Shown in pieces: positions 41,435 to 49,142 of a stretch of DNA of 64,000 nt (position 1 is the stretch's first letter; every line of letters starts with the position of its first letter). A program made the translations under genes and the position numbers. A model generated the notes under the pieces. The model saw nothing but the letters and a program-made list of their open reading frames with translations. It did no database searches and had not been told where the DNA came from. This DNA is from Candidatus Woesearchaeota archaeon (GTDB taxonomy: Archaea; Nanobdellota; Nanobdellia; Woesearchaeales; JABGUJ01), in the NCBI GenBank assembly GCA_018646625.1, contig JABGUJ010000004.1:62001-126000 (forward strand). Direction: 5' to 3'.

Positions 41435-41731
41435 TTACTTTATTTTCTTATCAAGAATTTTATACATGGTAATAATCCAGAAAGGGATAATCAAAATGAA
41501 CAAATACTCTTCGATGGGCATCAAACCAATCTTTATTCCTATTAAACCAGGCCCTGGAAAGTCCCAATGTCCTCTAAAAATAGCGAATGAATCCCATAGA
41601 ATCCCTATCACAAAGAAAACTAAAGTAACAATGATTCTTTCTTTTCGAGAGTGATACAAATGCACCCGATACTTCCACTCGATAAATAGACCGACGGCCA
41701 ACAAAACAAGTAAGATTATCAAATACTCCAT
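41435..41731 (-). CDS. Single lycopene cyclase-like domain membrane protein
   Basis: A 98-aa protein with three predicted membrane helices. The motifs WDSFA, GHWDF and especially MPIEEYLF match the lycopene cyclase domain found as CrtYc/CrtYd heterodimer subunits in actinobacteria and as the two halves of fungal and archaeal cyclases. In those systems two such domains are needed; only one is present here and no other carotenoid gene is in the window, so activity on lycopene is uncertain. It ends 5 nt from the tRNA gene, convergent with it. The ATG at 41731 is 26 nt from a TATA box (41753-41762), so the mRNA is probably leaderless. Confidence 0.7.
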   Translation of the reverse strand: MEYLIILLVLLAVGLFIEWKYRVHLYHSRKERIIVTLVFFVIGILWDSFAIFRGHWDFPGPGLIGIKIGLMPIEEYLFILIIPFWIITMYKILDKKIK

Positions 41732-41752
41732 ACTCTAGATAATCTTTAAAGC

Positions 41753-41762
41753 ATATATAAAT
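41753..41762 (-). promoter_or_regulatory. TATA box of the lycopene cyclase-like gene
   Basis: ATTTATATAT-like element on the minus strand, centred 26 nt upstream of the ATG at 41731, between this gene and the stop of the SAH hydrolase gene. Confidence 0.5.
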
Positions 41763-41766
41763 ATTT

Positions 41767-43173
41767 TCAATACTTATAATGCTCTGGCTTATATGGTCCT
41801 TCTTTAGGATAACCTAAGTAAGATGCCTGATCATCGCTCAAGGTAGTTAACTTAACACCTAACTTAGCCAAATGCAATCTAGCAACTTCTTCATCAAGTT
41901 TCTTTGGTAGCATGTAAACACCAACTTCATACTCATTCTGCCACAATTCGATCTGTGCCAACACTTGATTACTAAACGAGTTACTCATTACAAAACTTGG
42001 ATGTCCTGTTGCATTACCTAGATTCACTAGTCTACCACGAGAAAGCATGATAATTGAATGTCCGTCTTCAAAGATAAACTTGTCAACTTGCGGTTTAATG
42101 TTTAGTTCTTTAACGCCTGGATATTCTTCAAGCTGTTCTATTTGAATCTCATTGTCAAAGTGACCTATGTTACAAACAATTGTCTCATCTTTCATCTTTG
42201 ACATGTGATCTGCAGTGATAACATCTTTATTGCCTGTTGCAGTAACAAAGATATTTCCTTCTGCTAAAGCATCTTCAACCGTCATTACTCGATATCCTTC
42301 CATTGCAGCTTGTAAAGCACAAATTGGATCAATTTCAGTTACAATTACGTTTGCACCAAATCCTTTCATAGATTGCGCACAACCTTTACCTACGTCACCA
42401 TAACCACATACAACCACAGTTTTACCTGCGATCATAACATCAGTTCCTCTCTTTATACCGTCTGCAAGACTCTCTCTACACCCATATAAGTTATCGAACT
42501 TTGACTTAGTTACAGAATCGTTAACATTGATTGCTGGAAACAAAAGTGATTTATCTTCCATCATTTGATACAATCTATGAACGCCGGTAGTTGTTTCTTC
42601 AGAAACTCCTTTGATTTTCTCTGCCATCTTTGTCCATTTCTGAGAACTAGCATCAAAACCTTCTTTCAAAGTTTGCATAACAACGTTTAACTCTTTATTT
42701 CCTGTATCTTTTTCTAGAATTGAAGGATCTTTTTCTGCTTCCACGCCTTTATGAACCATCATTGTTGCGTCTCCGCCATCATCTACTATCAAGTCAGGTC
42801 CGGAACCATCTGAGAAAGTTAAAGCTTTCTTAGTACATTCCCAATACTCTTCTAATGTTTCGCCTTTCCATGCAAATACTGCAACTCCTGTTTTTGCAAT
42901 TGCCGCCGCCGCATGATCTTGCGTAGAATAAATGTTACATGATACCCATCTAACTTCTGCACCTAAATCGACCAGTGTTTCAATTAGTACTGCTGTTTGT
43001 ATAGTCATGTGCAATGAACCCATAATCTTTGCACCTGCAAATGGTTTTTCACTTGCATGCTTCTTTCTTATTGCCATTAAACCTGGCATTTCTTTTTCTG
43101 CCATATCAATTTCTTTTCTTCCAAATTCTGCTAAAGAAATGTCTCTTACTTTGTAATTTTCAGTTTCATCCAT
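41767..43173 (-). CDS. ahcY: Adenosylhomocysteinase (S-adenosylhomocysteine hydrolase)
   Basis: A 468-aa enzyme that splits S-adenosylhomocysteine into adenosine and homocysteine and so relieves inhibition of methyltransferases; cytosolic, NAD-dependent. The substrate segment ([16 protein letters not shown]), the [14 protein letters not shown]-binding motif, the family motif RVMTVEDAL and the C-terminal tail ending in EHYKY are all present; length is normal. I chose ATG 43173 over the GTG at 43182 because GGGTGA (43179-43184) then lies 5 nt upstream. A TATA box lies at about 43221-43233 (minus strand). The product adenosine can be used by the adenosine kinase-like gene at 47056-48036. Confidence 0.95.
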   Translation of the reverse strand: MDETENYKVRDISLAEFGRKEIDMAEKEMPGLMAIRKKHASEKPFAGAKIMGSLHMTIQTAVLIETLVDLGAEVRWVSCNIYSTQDHAAAAIAKTGVAVFAWKGETLEEYWECTKKALTFSDGSGPDLIVDDGGDATMMVHKGVEAEKDPSILEKDTGNKELNVVMQTLKEGFDASSQKWTKMAEKIKGVSEETTTGVHRLYQMMEDKSLLFPAINVNDSVTKSKFDNLYGCRESLADGIKRGTDVMIAGKTVVVCGYGDVGKGCAQSMKGFGANVIVTEIDPICALQAAMEGYRVMTVEDALAEGNIFVTATGNKDVITADHMSKMKDETIVCNIGHFDNEIQIEQLEEYPGVKELNIKPQVDKFIFEDGHSIIMLSRGRLVNLGNATGHPSFVMSNSFSNQVLAQIELWQNEYEVGVYMLPKKLDEEVARLHLAKLGVKLTTLSDDQASYLGYPKEGPYKPEHYKY

Positions 43174-43178
43174 ACTAT

Positions 43179-43184
43179 TCACCC
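43179..43184 (-). promoter_or_regulatory. Shine-Dalgarno deciding the ahcY start
   Basis: GGGTGA on the minus strand, 5 nt before ATG 43173. It overlaps the alternative GTG at 43182, which makes that start unlikely. Confidence 0.6.
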
Positions 43185-43220
43185 ATTTAATCTATTTGAT
43201 AGACCTTCAGCCATTGTACA

Positions 43221-43235
43221 TATTATTATATATTT
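43221..43235 (-). promoter_or_regulatory. BRE/TATA promoter of ahcY
   Basis: On the minus strand GCGAAATATATAATA: a BRE-like CGAAA followed by a TATA box. The predicted start site near 43202 leaves a leader of about 29 nt that contains the Shine-Dalgarno. Confidence 0.55.
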
Positions 43236-43251
43236 CGCAAATGAATATACC

Positions 43252-43286
43252 ATTTGTCCAATAAATATACGAAAAGGTAGACAAAT
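43252..43286. promoter_or_regulatory. Inverted repeat in the ahcY / small-protein divergent promoter
   Basis: ATTTGTC (43252-43258) and GACAAAT (43280-43286) form 7-base arms 21 nt apart, just upstream of the rightward TATA box. This could be an operator for the Lrp regulator encoded at 44741, or chance in an AT-rich region. Confidence 0.3.
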
Positions 43287-43295
43287 ATAGGCATC

Positions 43296-43308
43296 TTTAT
43301 ATATAAAT
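43296..43308 (+). promoter_or_regulatory. TATA box of the small protein/MFS/Lrp operon
   Basis: TTTATATATAAAT centred 25 nt before ATG 43327; predicts a leaderless operon transcript. Confidence 0.6.
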
Positions 43309-43326
43309 AGGACATCCCCTCCTGTT

Positions 43327-43578
43327 ATGGAGAAGCTAGCAAAATCATTCAAAACCATAGTAGAAAAATACGGCTTAAACGATGAAAAGAAGGCAGATGC
43401 GGTTGCGCATTATGTTACTAGTAAAGACACTAAACACTTTTCTCTAAAAGATTTCTGCGATGAATTCAACATGGAACCAAGAGATGCAGAGTTATTTCTA
43501 GAATTTATCTACAAAGGAATTGAGTTCAGAGAACAAAATTTAACGAACGCAAATGACCTTGAGAAAAAAAGCTCTTGA
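43327..43578 (+). CDS. Small helical protein of unknown function
   Basis: An 83-aa protein, rich in charged residues and predicted helical, with no recognised motif; the spacing of helices (SLKDFCDEF, EPRDAELFLEF) could fit a small winged-helix or helix-turn-helix domain. It is the first gene of an operon: its last 26 bases overlap the start of the MFS transporter gene, and the Lrp-type regulator follows that. The start is set by the TATA box 25 nt upstream. Confidence 0.7.
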   Translation: MEKLAKSFKTIVEKYGLNDEKKADAVAHYVTSKDTKHFSLKDFCDEFNMEPRDAELFLEFIYKGIEFREQNLTNANDLEKKSS

Positions 43579-44740
43579 AGCTAACATCTGGAAATACTAC
43601 GCTTTAGGTTTCATACGGATGTTTATGTTAATTATGCCAATCATAGTTATTTTCTTTCAAGAAAATGGCTTAAACATGGCAGAAGTTATGATTCTTCAAG
43701 CGGCATTTTCTGTTACTGTTGCAATAATGGAACTGCCTTCTGGTTTCTTAGCAGATGTTTTAACTAGAAAAACAACTTTAATCATTGGTTTCATCTTAAG
43801 CTTCCTTGGATTCTTATCATATTCTCTCTCATACAGTTTCTTGGGTTTTTTAATTGCGGAAATTGTTTTAGGCTTTGGGTCTAGTTTCATTTCCGGTACT
43901 GACTCCGCATTAATGTATGATACTCTAATAGAAATAAAGAAAGAGAAGAAGTACAAAGAAATTGAAGGTAAAGCAATGATGTTCAGAGGCTTTGCTGAAG
44001 CAACTGCTGCAATCATTGGAGGATTATTGGCCATTGTAAGCTTAAGACTTCCTTTTGTAATAGAATCATGCATTATGTTCTTTTGTATTCCTTTGGCATT
44101 CATGATAACAGAGCCGAAAAGGAAACGTTTCAGTCACAAAAAAGGTTATGCGTATGGTTTATACAAAATATTGAGATTTGCCCTCTACAAAAACAAGAAT
44201 GTGAAGTGGTTAATAATCTATAGCTCGATCATTTCAACATGTACTCTTGTAGCTGTCTGGTTTTATCAACCATACTTCCAGTTAGTTGGCTTACCTTTAG
44301 TATACTTTGGAATAACTTGGGCGGCGATTAACTTTTCTGTAGGGATATTCTCAAAATATGCGTACGACATAGAGAAAAAGTTAGGAAAAAGAAATTCATT
44401 CCTTATACTCATCCCATTAATTGTTGTAGCCTACTTAATCATGGGTAATGTAGTATTCCTACCCTCAATACTTTGTGTAATCATCTTTGCATTTGTACGG
44501 GGATTATCAAATCCGGTTATGCAAGATTACATCAACCAAGTAACATACTCCGATAAGCGAGCTACAGTAATGTCACTCAAGAATTTAGTTGGAAGAATTA
44601 TCTTTGTAATATTCTCTCCATTTATTGGTTGGTTCGCGGATGTATACACAATACCTGTCGCGCTATCTCTCTCTGCCGCATTTGCATTAGTCTTTGGCGG
44701 AGTAGCAATAATATTCCTAAGAAAACACGAGGTTATCTAA
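43553..44740 (+). CDS. MFS transporter
   Basis: A 395-aa membrane protein with about 12 hydrophobic segments. The motif GFLADVLTRKTT after helix 2 is the MFS loop 2-3 signature (GxLaDrxGRk), and the second half repeats the pattern less clearly (GWFADVY near the C-terminus). Substrate is unknown; the family includes drug and small-molecule exporters. It overlaps the upstream small gene by 26 bases, and the Lrp-type regulator gene begins on the base after its stop, so the three form an operon and the regulator may respond to the transported compound. Confidence 0.85.
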   Translation: MTLRKKALEANIWKYYALGFIRMFMLIMPIIVIFFQENGLNMAEVMILQAAFSVTVAIMELPSGFLADVLTRKTTLIIGFILSFLGFLSYSLSYSFLGFLIAEIVLGFGSSFISGTDSALMYDTLIEIKKEKKYKEIEGKAMMFRGFAEATAAIIGGLLAIVSLRLPFVIESCIMFFCIPLAFMITEPKRKRFSHKKGYAYGLYKILRFALYKNKNVKWLIIYSSIISTCTLVAVWFYQPYFQLVGLPLVYFGITWAAINFSVGIFSKYAYDIEKKLGKRNSFLILIPLIVVAYLIMGNVVFLPSILCVIIFAFVRGLSNPVMQDYINQVTYSDKRATVMSLKNLVGRIIFVIFSPFIGWFADVYTIPVALSLSAAFALVFGGVAIIFLRKHEVI

Positions 44741-45160
44741 ATGAGATTAGATGATAAAGATCACAAAATTATAAACGTACTAAAAAAGAATTCTCGAGAA
44801 CCAATCAGAGAGATCGCCAAAAAAACAAAACTACGTCCAAGCACAGTTCATGTTAGAATAAGAAAACTAGTTGCCGAAGGTGTAATAGACAAGTTCACTC
44901 TAAAGCTGAATAACGAGTTGATGGATGAAGGTTTTATTGCCATTATTCTGCTAAACACTGACAATCTTGATCCTAAAGTGATCTCAAACAAACAAGTAAA
45001 AGAAATATTTGGGATAACTGGTGAGTATGACATATTAATGAAGGCCAAATTCAAAGGTGTTTCTGAGTTCAACGATTTTGTTCTGGCTTTGAGAAAGCTA
45101 TACAACATCAAACAAACCTTATCTATGGTGGTTACAGCCAATATAAAGGAAGATATATGA
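44741..45160 (+). CDS. Lrp/AsnC family transcriptional regulator
   Basis: A 139-aa protein with the family layout: an N-terminal winged helix-turn-helix (DDKDHKIINVLKKNSREP, then a TVHVRIRKL recognition helix) at residues 3-50 and a RAM ligand-binding domain at about 65-135 (motif ITGEYDILMKAKF). Such proteins form octamers that bind an amino acid or other small effector and act on nearby promoters. It starts immediately after the MFS stop, so it is translated with it and probably controls its own operon. Confidence 0.9.
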   Translation: MRLDDKDHKIINVLKKNSREPIREIAKKTKLRPSTVHVRIRKLVAEGVIDKFTLKLNNELMDEGFIAIILLNTDNLDPKVISNKQVKEIFGITGEYDILMKAKFKGVSEFNDFVLALRKLYNIKQTLSMVVTANIKEDI

Positions 45161-45171
45161 TTTTCAAAACC

Positions 45172-45179
45172 TTTAAATA
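45172..45179 (+). promoter_or_regulatory. TATA box of the Kazal lipoprotein operon
   Basis: TTTAAATA followed by a predicted start near 45200; a short leader contains AGGGGGT (45202-45208), 6 nt before the ATG at 45215. Confidence 0.55.
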
Positions 45180-45214
45180 CACCCAATTTCTCACTCTCGT
45201 TAGGGGGTTATTTC

Positions 45215-46066
45215 ATGAGCAAAGGATTGGTGATTGCAAGTTTATTAACATTGATTATTCTGATTTCCGGTTGTGCCGGCAATAGTATTCTATCATCTGA
45301 GAAGGAAGTAACTGGTTTAGCAGTAGCTTCTATGTGTGTAGATAACGATAAAGGATTAGCATATGATGTTAAAAGTTATGTTATCTTCGAAGGAGAAGAT
45401 TTTCATGATAGATGTTATGATGATGATACTGTCATAGAGTATTATTGTAAAGATGATGCGAAGGTTGGTAGAAAACACATTTGTGACTCTGGTTGTTATG
45501 AAGGTGTTTGTGCAGAGATTGTTGAAGAAATCATTCTAGAAGATGGTGAAGAAATGTCATCATCTGAAGAGATTGTCAACACTACAACTACAACAATAGA
45601 AACTTCTCAGCTTAATGAAGTTACTGTAGATCTTATCAAAGGAGATTGTGTTTGTACTCAACAACTTAACCCTGCTTGCGGTACTGATGGATTAACATAC
45701 TACAACGCTTGTCACGCTAGATGCCTAGGTTCGGGTGTAAGGTACAAAGGCGAGTGTGATTCAACGGTTGATAAACCGGCTGAAGTGGCCGAATTAAATG
45801 GTACCTTGAAATGTACTAAAGATTCTGTGATTTATTTCGTAAAGAATAAATACCTCTATTTCACTGAAGAAGATGGTAGAGAAAGAGCATACTCGGCAAA
45901 CGGAGCATTTTCACGAGGCTTCGACAGTAGAAAATGGGTATACAATGCTCATATTAACAGAGTATCAAACTTTTATCAAGAATTTTTGAAATTTTCAGAA
46001 GACGTTTGTAAGAACACTGGAGACGTTCCCGAAGATTTCGAAGAATTCCTTAAATTGTACAGTTAA
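45215..46066 (+). CDS. Lipoprotein with a Kazal-type protease inhibitor domain
   Basis: A 283-aa protein with a lipobox (LISGC, Cys20), a Cys-containing N-terminal domain, a Thr/Glu-rich linker (about residues 110-140), a Kazal-like domain (about 145-182) with CVC...ACGTDGLTYYNACHARC...GEC, and a C-terminal domain of about 80 residues without a known motif. Kazal domains inhibit serine proteases of the chymotrypsin and subtilisin families by a substrate-like loop. The surface subtilase of gene 3 lies 7 kb upstream, so self-protection is a possible role (inference). It has a Shine-Dalgarno and starts an operon with the next two genes. Confidence 0.8.
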   Translation: MSKGLVIASLLTLIILISGCAGNSILSSEKEVTGLAVASMCVDNDKGLAYDVKSYVIFEGEDFHDRCYDDDTVIEYYCKDDAKVGRKHICDSGCYEGVCAEIVEEIILEDGEEMSSSEEIVNTTTTTIETSQLNEVTVDLIKGDCVCTQQLNPACGTDGLTYYNACHARCLGSGVRYKGECDSTVDKPAEVAELNGTLKCTKDSVIYFVKNKYLYFTEEDGRERAYSANGAFSRGFDSRKWVYNAHINRVSNFYQEFLKFSEDVCKNTGDVPEDFEEFLKLYS

Positions 46067-46444
46067 ATGGCAACTAAAAAAAAGAGGGTGAAAGCTCGAG
46101 TAGTATTTGACGAAGTCAAAAAAGAACGCTACAAACGAGGTTTCTTTGCATTAACTTTCGCTAAACTACTTTGGTTTCTATTGTTAATGGTTGTACCTGT
46201 TTGTTTATGGGTTGCAAATATTAAGTTAGTAAGTCAATTGGGCGTACAAATCATCTTTGGATTGTTAATGGTTCCTTTAGATATCGTATGGCTATTCTTT
46301 GCTTATTTCTTCGCATGCGGTTTTGCATGGATCGGAAAGAAAAGCGGATTCCTTGGCTTTGTTATCTTTAGTGTTTACTTGGTAATACACTTATCACTTC
46401 TAGCGATAATACTTCTTATCCATTTATTTGCAGGATTAATATAG
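46067..46444 (+). CDS. Small integral membrane protein
   Basis: A 125-aa protein with a very basic N-terminus (KKKRVKARV, residues 4-12) followed by three predicted membrane helices (about 30-50, 55-85, 95-122). No family recognised. Its ATG follows directly on the stop of the lipoprotein gene and the HAD gene follows 3 nt after it, so the three are probably one operon. Confidence 0.75.
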   Translation: MATKKKRVKARVVFDEVKKERYKRGFFALTFAKLLWFLLLMVVPVCLWVANIKLVSQLGVQIIFGLLMVPLDIVWLFFAYFFACGFAWIGKKSGFLGFVIFSVYLVIHLSLLAIILLIHLFAGLI

Positions 46445-46447
46445 AGA

Positions 46448-47059
46448 ATGATAAATGCTTTAATCTTCGACTGGGCTGGCACTTTACAGAATAACATCGA
46501 TGTTTATGTAGAACTGTGCGGTGTTATCTTTAAGAAATTAGGAAAAACACCTATTAGCAAGGAAGAGATAAGACAAAACATTACTATTCCGTATATGAAC
46601 TTCTGGAATAAATACTTCCCAGACATGACTCTTGAAAAACAGAATAAACTTTATGCGGAAACAATCATCTCTTTGGATAAATCTCAATTATATGATGGGG
46701 TGAAGGAGACTCTTGAACACTTATCGCAAAAAGGCATCAAATTGTTTGTGGTAAGTTCGGAAATGTCTTTCACACTTTTACCTGAAGCAAAAAGAGGGAA
46801 CCTGCTTGATTTATTTACTGAAGTCATCGCGGATGTACACGAAAAAGAAGAGTCGATAAAAGAGGTTATCGCTAAACACAATCTTGATCCTGAAAAAACA
46901 GCTTACGTCGGTGATACGGATGGCGATATTATTGCTGGGAAAACCTGTGGTGTTAAAACTATAGCCATAACTTGGGGTATGCAAGCCAAAGAACCACTAA
47001 CTGCATCTAATCCAGACATTATGATTGACGATATTAAAGAAATACTAGACTTAGTCTAA
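46448..47059 (+). CDS. HAD superfamily hydrolase
   Basis: A 203-aa enzyme with the HAD motifs in order: FDWAGT (nucleophile Asp8, acid/base position Ala rather than Asp at +2), VVSSE (motif II), and GDTDGDIIAGKTCGV (motif IV). The DWAGT form of motif I is seen in phosphonoacetaldehyde hydrolase-like proteins, but the cap is short and the substrate cannot be named. It overlaps the convergent adenosine kinase gene by 4 bases. Confidence 0.85.
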   Translation: MINALIFDWAGTLQNNIDVYVELCGVIFKKLGKTPISKEEIRQNITIPYMNFWNKYFPDMTLEKQNKLYAETIISLDKSQLYDGVKETLEHLSQKGIKLFVVSSEMSFTLLPEAKRGNLLDLFTEVIADVHEKEESIKEVIAKHNLDPEKTAYVGDTDGDIIAGKTCGVKTIAITWGMQAKEPLTASNPDIMIDDIKEILDLV

Positions 47060-48036
47060 ATCTTATCAATTTCTTCTTTAATAGAATATTCTAATTTGGC
47101 GCCAATCTGTTGTACAATCTTAGACGCAACCAAATTTCCTGACGCTGCACACTTATCTAAACTTTTACCTTGAGTAAATGCATATAAGAATCCTGCCGCA
47201 AACAAGTCGCCAGCACCTGTCGTATCAACAGCGTCAACAACATGCCCTTGAACATTATACACATCAGATCCACTTTTAACTAGTGCTCCTTTCTTACCTA
47301 ATTTAACAATTGCAATCTCAACGTTTTCTGCAACTTTATGCACAGCTTCTTCCGCACCAACACCTGAGAAAACTTCTGCTTCACTTTCATTCAAGAATAG
47401 AATATCTGCATGCTCATTAACAATCTTACGCAAATCGTCAATATTTCTTCTAATCAACTCAGGATCCGCTAAGTCTATAGCTACTTTAACATTATTTTCT
47501 TTAGCAATTGAAATTGCATGTAAAGCAGCCTCGCGAAGATTTGGAGCTTCCAAAACATAACCAGTCAAATAAATAACTTTACTTTTCACAATATCTTCTT
47601 CAAACACATCTTGTTTTTGCAAAGTGATTGCGGCACCCAAATGAGTTGCCATTGTTCTCTCTGAATCTGGCGTGATAAAACTAATCACCTGACCAGTACT
47701 TTGTGCACTTGTTCGAACCAAGCACGATTTTATATTATCTTTAGTAATAACATCTTCATAGATGTCTCCTCGATCATCACTTCCAATCTTACCACACAAC
47801 ACACATTTTCCTCCTAGATTAGCCACACCCATTACGGTATTAGGGCAAGCCCCGGCTGGAGTTATTTTAATGTCTTGTTTAGACACTTCATCATAAAGCT
47901 GATTAGCTCTTTCTTTATCGATAAGATGCATAGTACCTTTCTTTAAATCTAGTTCAATAAGTTTATCAGATTCAACTTTGATAAGAATATCAATCAACGG
48001 ATTTCCAATGCCAAACACATCAAATTCTTTTTCCAT
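47056..48036 (-). CDS. PfkB family sugar kinase, probable adenosine kinase
   Basis: A 326-aa protein of the ribokinase/PfkB family. It has the N-terminal GIGNPLID motif, the GACPNTVMGVANLGG signature, DSERTMATHLGAA, and the C-terminal DTTGAGDLFAAGF motif with the catalytic Asp. The N-terminal part matches the adenosine kinase-like group better than ribokinase or fructokinase. Phosphorylating adenosine to AMP would complement SAH hydrolase in the same region. ATG 48036 is 27 nt from a TATA box (48058-48067), so the mRNA is probably leaderless. Confidence 0.8.
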   Translation of the reverse strand: MEKEFDVFGIGNPLIDILIKVESDKLIELDLKKGTMHLIDKERANQLYDEVSKQDIKITPAGACPNTVMGVANLGGKCVLCGKIGSDDRGDIYEDVITKDNIKSCLVRTSAQSTGQVISFITPDSERTMATHLGAAITLQKQDVFEEDIVKSKVIYLTGYVLEAPNLREAALHAISIAKENNVKVAIDLADPELIRRNIDDLRKIVNEHADILFLNESEAEVFSGVGAEEAVHKVAENVEIAIVKLGKKGALVKSGSDVYNVQGHVVDAVDTTGAGDLFAAGFLYAFTQGKSLDKCAASGNLVASKIVQQIGAKLEYSIKEEIDKI

Positions 48037-48057
48037 AACTCAGAAACTACTTGTCCC

Positions 48058-48067
48058 CTTTATAAAG
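48058..48067 (-). promoter_or_regulatory. TATA box of the adenosine kinase-like gene
   Basis: Self-complementary CTTTATAAAG centred 27 nt from ATG 48036. Confidence 0.55.
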
Positions 48068-48100
48068 ATTCTGGAATCCTTCCAGATCATCCACCCAAAA

Positions 48101-48110
48101 CTATTTAACG
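48101..48110 (+). promoter_or_regulatory. TATA box of the PD-(D/E)XK nuclease gene
   Basis: CTATTTAACG centred 26 nt before ATG 48132; predicts a leaderless mRNA. Confidence 0.5.
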
Positions 48111-48131
48111 CTCTCTTAATTCCAAAGAAAA

Positions 48132-48941
48132 ATGACTGATAGAAAACTTTCTCCGAGCAGCATAAATACGTACATGCAATGCCCTAAGAAATATTACTAT
48201 CATTACATAGAACAACTCCCAACCAAACCTTCGATACATCTTCTGATGGGTAGCATAGTTCACAAGGTTTTAGAGGAATTCTTCAATCGAAAACACAACA
48301 TGACTGGTTCCTACCGAGAGAACCTAAAACAAGCAATAACTATTTTGCTTGAGAACTATTGGGACATATCTGAATTAAAGCTTCCTGAAGAGGAACAAGC
48401 ACTTTATAGGAGCCAAGCAACGCGCATGGTTAATAATTTTATTGCCAGATTTATTAATCAGATTGATATGCTTATAGAATCGAAAAAAGCAGTAGATCCT
48501 AATCATGCATTTAACTTAATTAAACCAAAACTAAAAGAGAAATACTACTCAGATGATCACTTAAATATTCACGGTTACGTTGATTCAATAGAAAAAGATT
48601 TCGATGGTAACATCACTTTAATTGACTACAAAACATCGCAAAAATACAAGAATGTTCTAAATCCAGACTATAAAAGACAATTGGCAATTTATGCTTTACT
48701 ATATCAAAAAGAAGAAGGCCACCTTCCGCAACTTGTCGGTATACATTATCTAAGATACGGTGAAGTTTTCTTTGTAGAAGTCACTCCCGAATTAGTAACT
48801 TGGGCCGAAGGCGAAGTAAAATTTGTTTCTGAAAAGGTAAAAACCAAAGAAATAGTGGATTATGATCGAAAACCATCAAAATTATGCAGATGGTGTGATT
48901 TCTATGATGTTTGTTGGAAAGGAGAAGTACCTCCATACTAA
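48132..48941 (+). CDS. PD-(D/E)XK nuclease, RecB/Cas4-like
   Basis: A 269-aa protein of the RecB-family exonuclease group. It starts with LSPSSINTYMQCPKKYYYHY (an N-terminal Cys of an iron-sulfur site), has GSIVHKVLEEFF, the catalytic LIDYKTSQ strand (Asp-x-Lys) near residue 170, and ends with CRWCDFYDVCW, the three C-terminal Cys of the Fe-S cluster as in Cas4 and AddB. No helicase, cas gene or CRISPR array is nearby, so a general DNA repair role is more likely than CRISPR adaptation. It is expressed from its own leaderless promoter. Confidence 0.85.
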   Translation: MTDRKLSPSSINTYMQCPKKYYYHYIEQLPTKPSIHLLMGSIVHKVLEEFFNRKHNMTGSYRENLKQAITILLENYWDISELKLPEEEQALYRSQATRMVNNFIARFINQIDMLIESKKAVDPNHAFNLIKPKLKEKYYSDDHLNIHGYVDSIEKDFDGNITLIDYKTSQKYKNVLNPDYKRQLAIYALLYQKEEGHLPQLVGIHYLRYGEVFFVEVTPELVTWAEGEVKFVSEKVKTKEIVDYDRKPSKLCRWCDFYDVCWKGEVPPY

Positions 48942-48944
48942 AAA

Positions 48945-48952
48945 TTTATAAA
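48945..48952 (+). promoter_or_regulatory. TATA box of the small Cys-rich protein gene
   Basis: TTTATAAA centred 28 nt before ATG 48977. It supports that ATG as the true start rather than an upstream in-frame Met at 48911 inside the nuclease gene. Confidence 0.5.
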
Positions 48953-48976
48953 CCCAAAACCACATTCATCAAAACT

Positions 48977-49135
48977 ATGGCAATATGCAGAAAAAACGAT
49001 TACTGCAAGTTTGGTATTGTAGTGGGTGATGAGACTGAAGGCAAAGATGATTCAGATTATGAATCAAAGCGATGCTTCAGATGCATGGCCACAAGCTACG
49101 ATCTGTTCGAACCTGTAGACGACGAAGAGGAATAA
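48977..49135 (+). CDS. Small Cys-rich acidic protein, possible zinc-binding
   Basis: A 52-aa protein with two Cys pairs (CRKNDYC at residues 4-10 and CFRC at about 33-36) and an acidic C-terminus. Four Cys in two pairs suggest one zinc ribbon. No family recognised. The start is taken from the TATA box spacing; it lies 35 nt after the nuclease gene, on the same strand. Confidence 0.6.
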   Translation: MAICRKNDYCKFGIVVGDETEGKDDSDYESKRCFRCMATSYDLFEPVDDEEE

Positions 49136-49142
49136 ACTCATT

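Noticed and set aside
41176-41654. Open frames across the tRNA region (68 aa minus, 106 aa plus)
   Set aside because: They run through the tRNA gene and its decayed copy; the structured RNA and the lycopene cyclase-like gene explain the sequence better.
46448-47059. Naming the HAD protein phosphonoacetaldehyde hydrolase because of the DWAGT motif
   Set aside because: No phosphonate gene is nearby and the cap region does not show the catalytic Lys region of that enzyme clearly; only the superfamily is supported.
48132-48941. Assignment of the PD-(D/E)XK protein as a CRISPR Cas4
   Set aside because: No other cas gene or array is visible; the similarity extends to the general RecB-family nucleases.
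48911-48976. N-terminal extension of the small Cys-rich protein from the Met at 48911
   Set aside because: It overlaps the end of the nuclease gene, and the TATA box at 48945-48952 points to ATG 48977.
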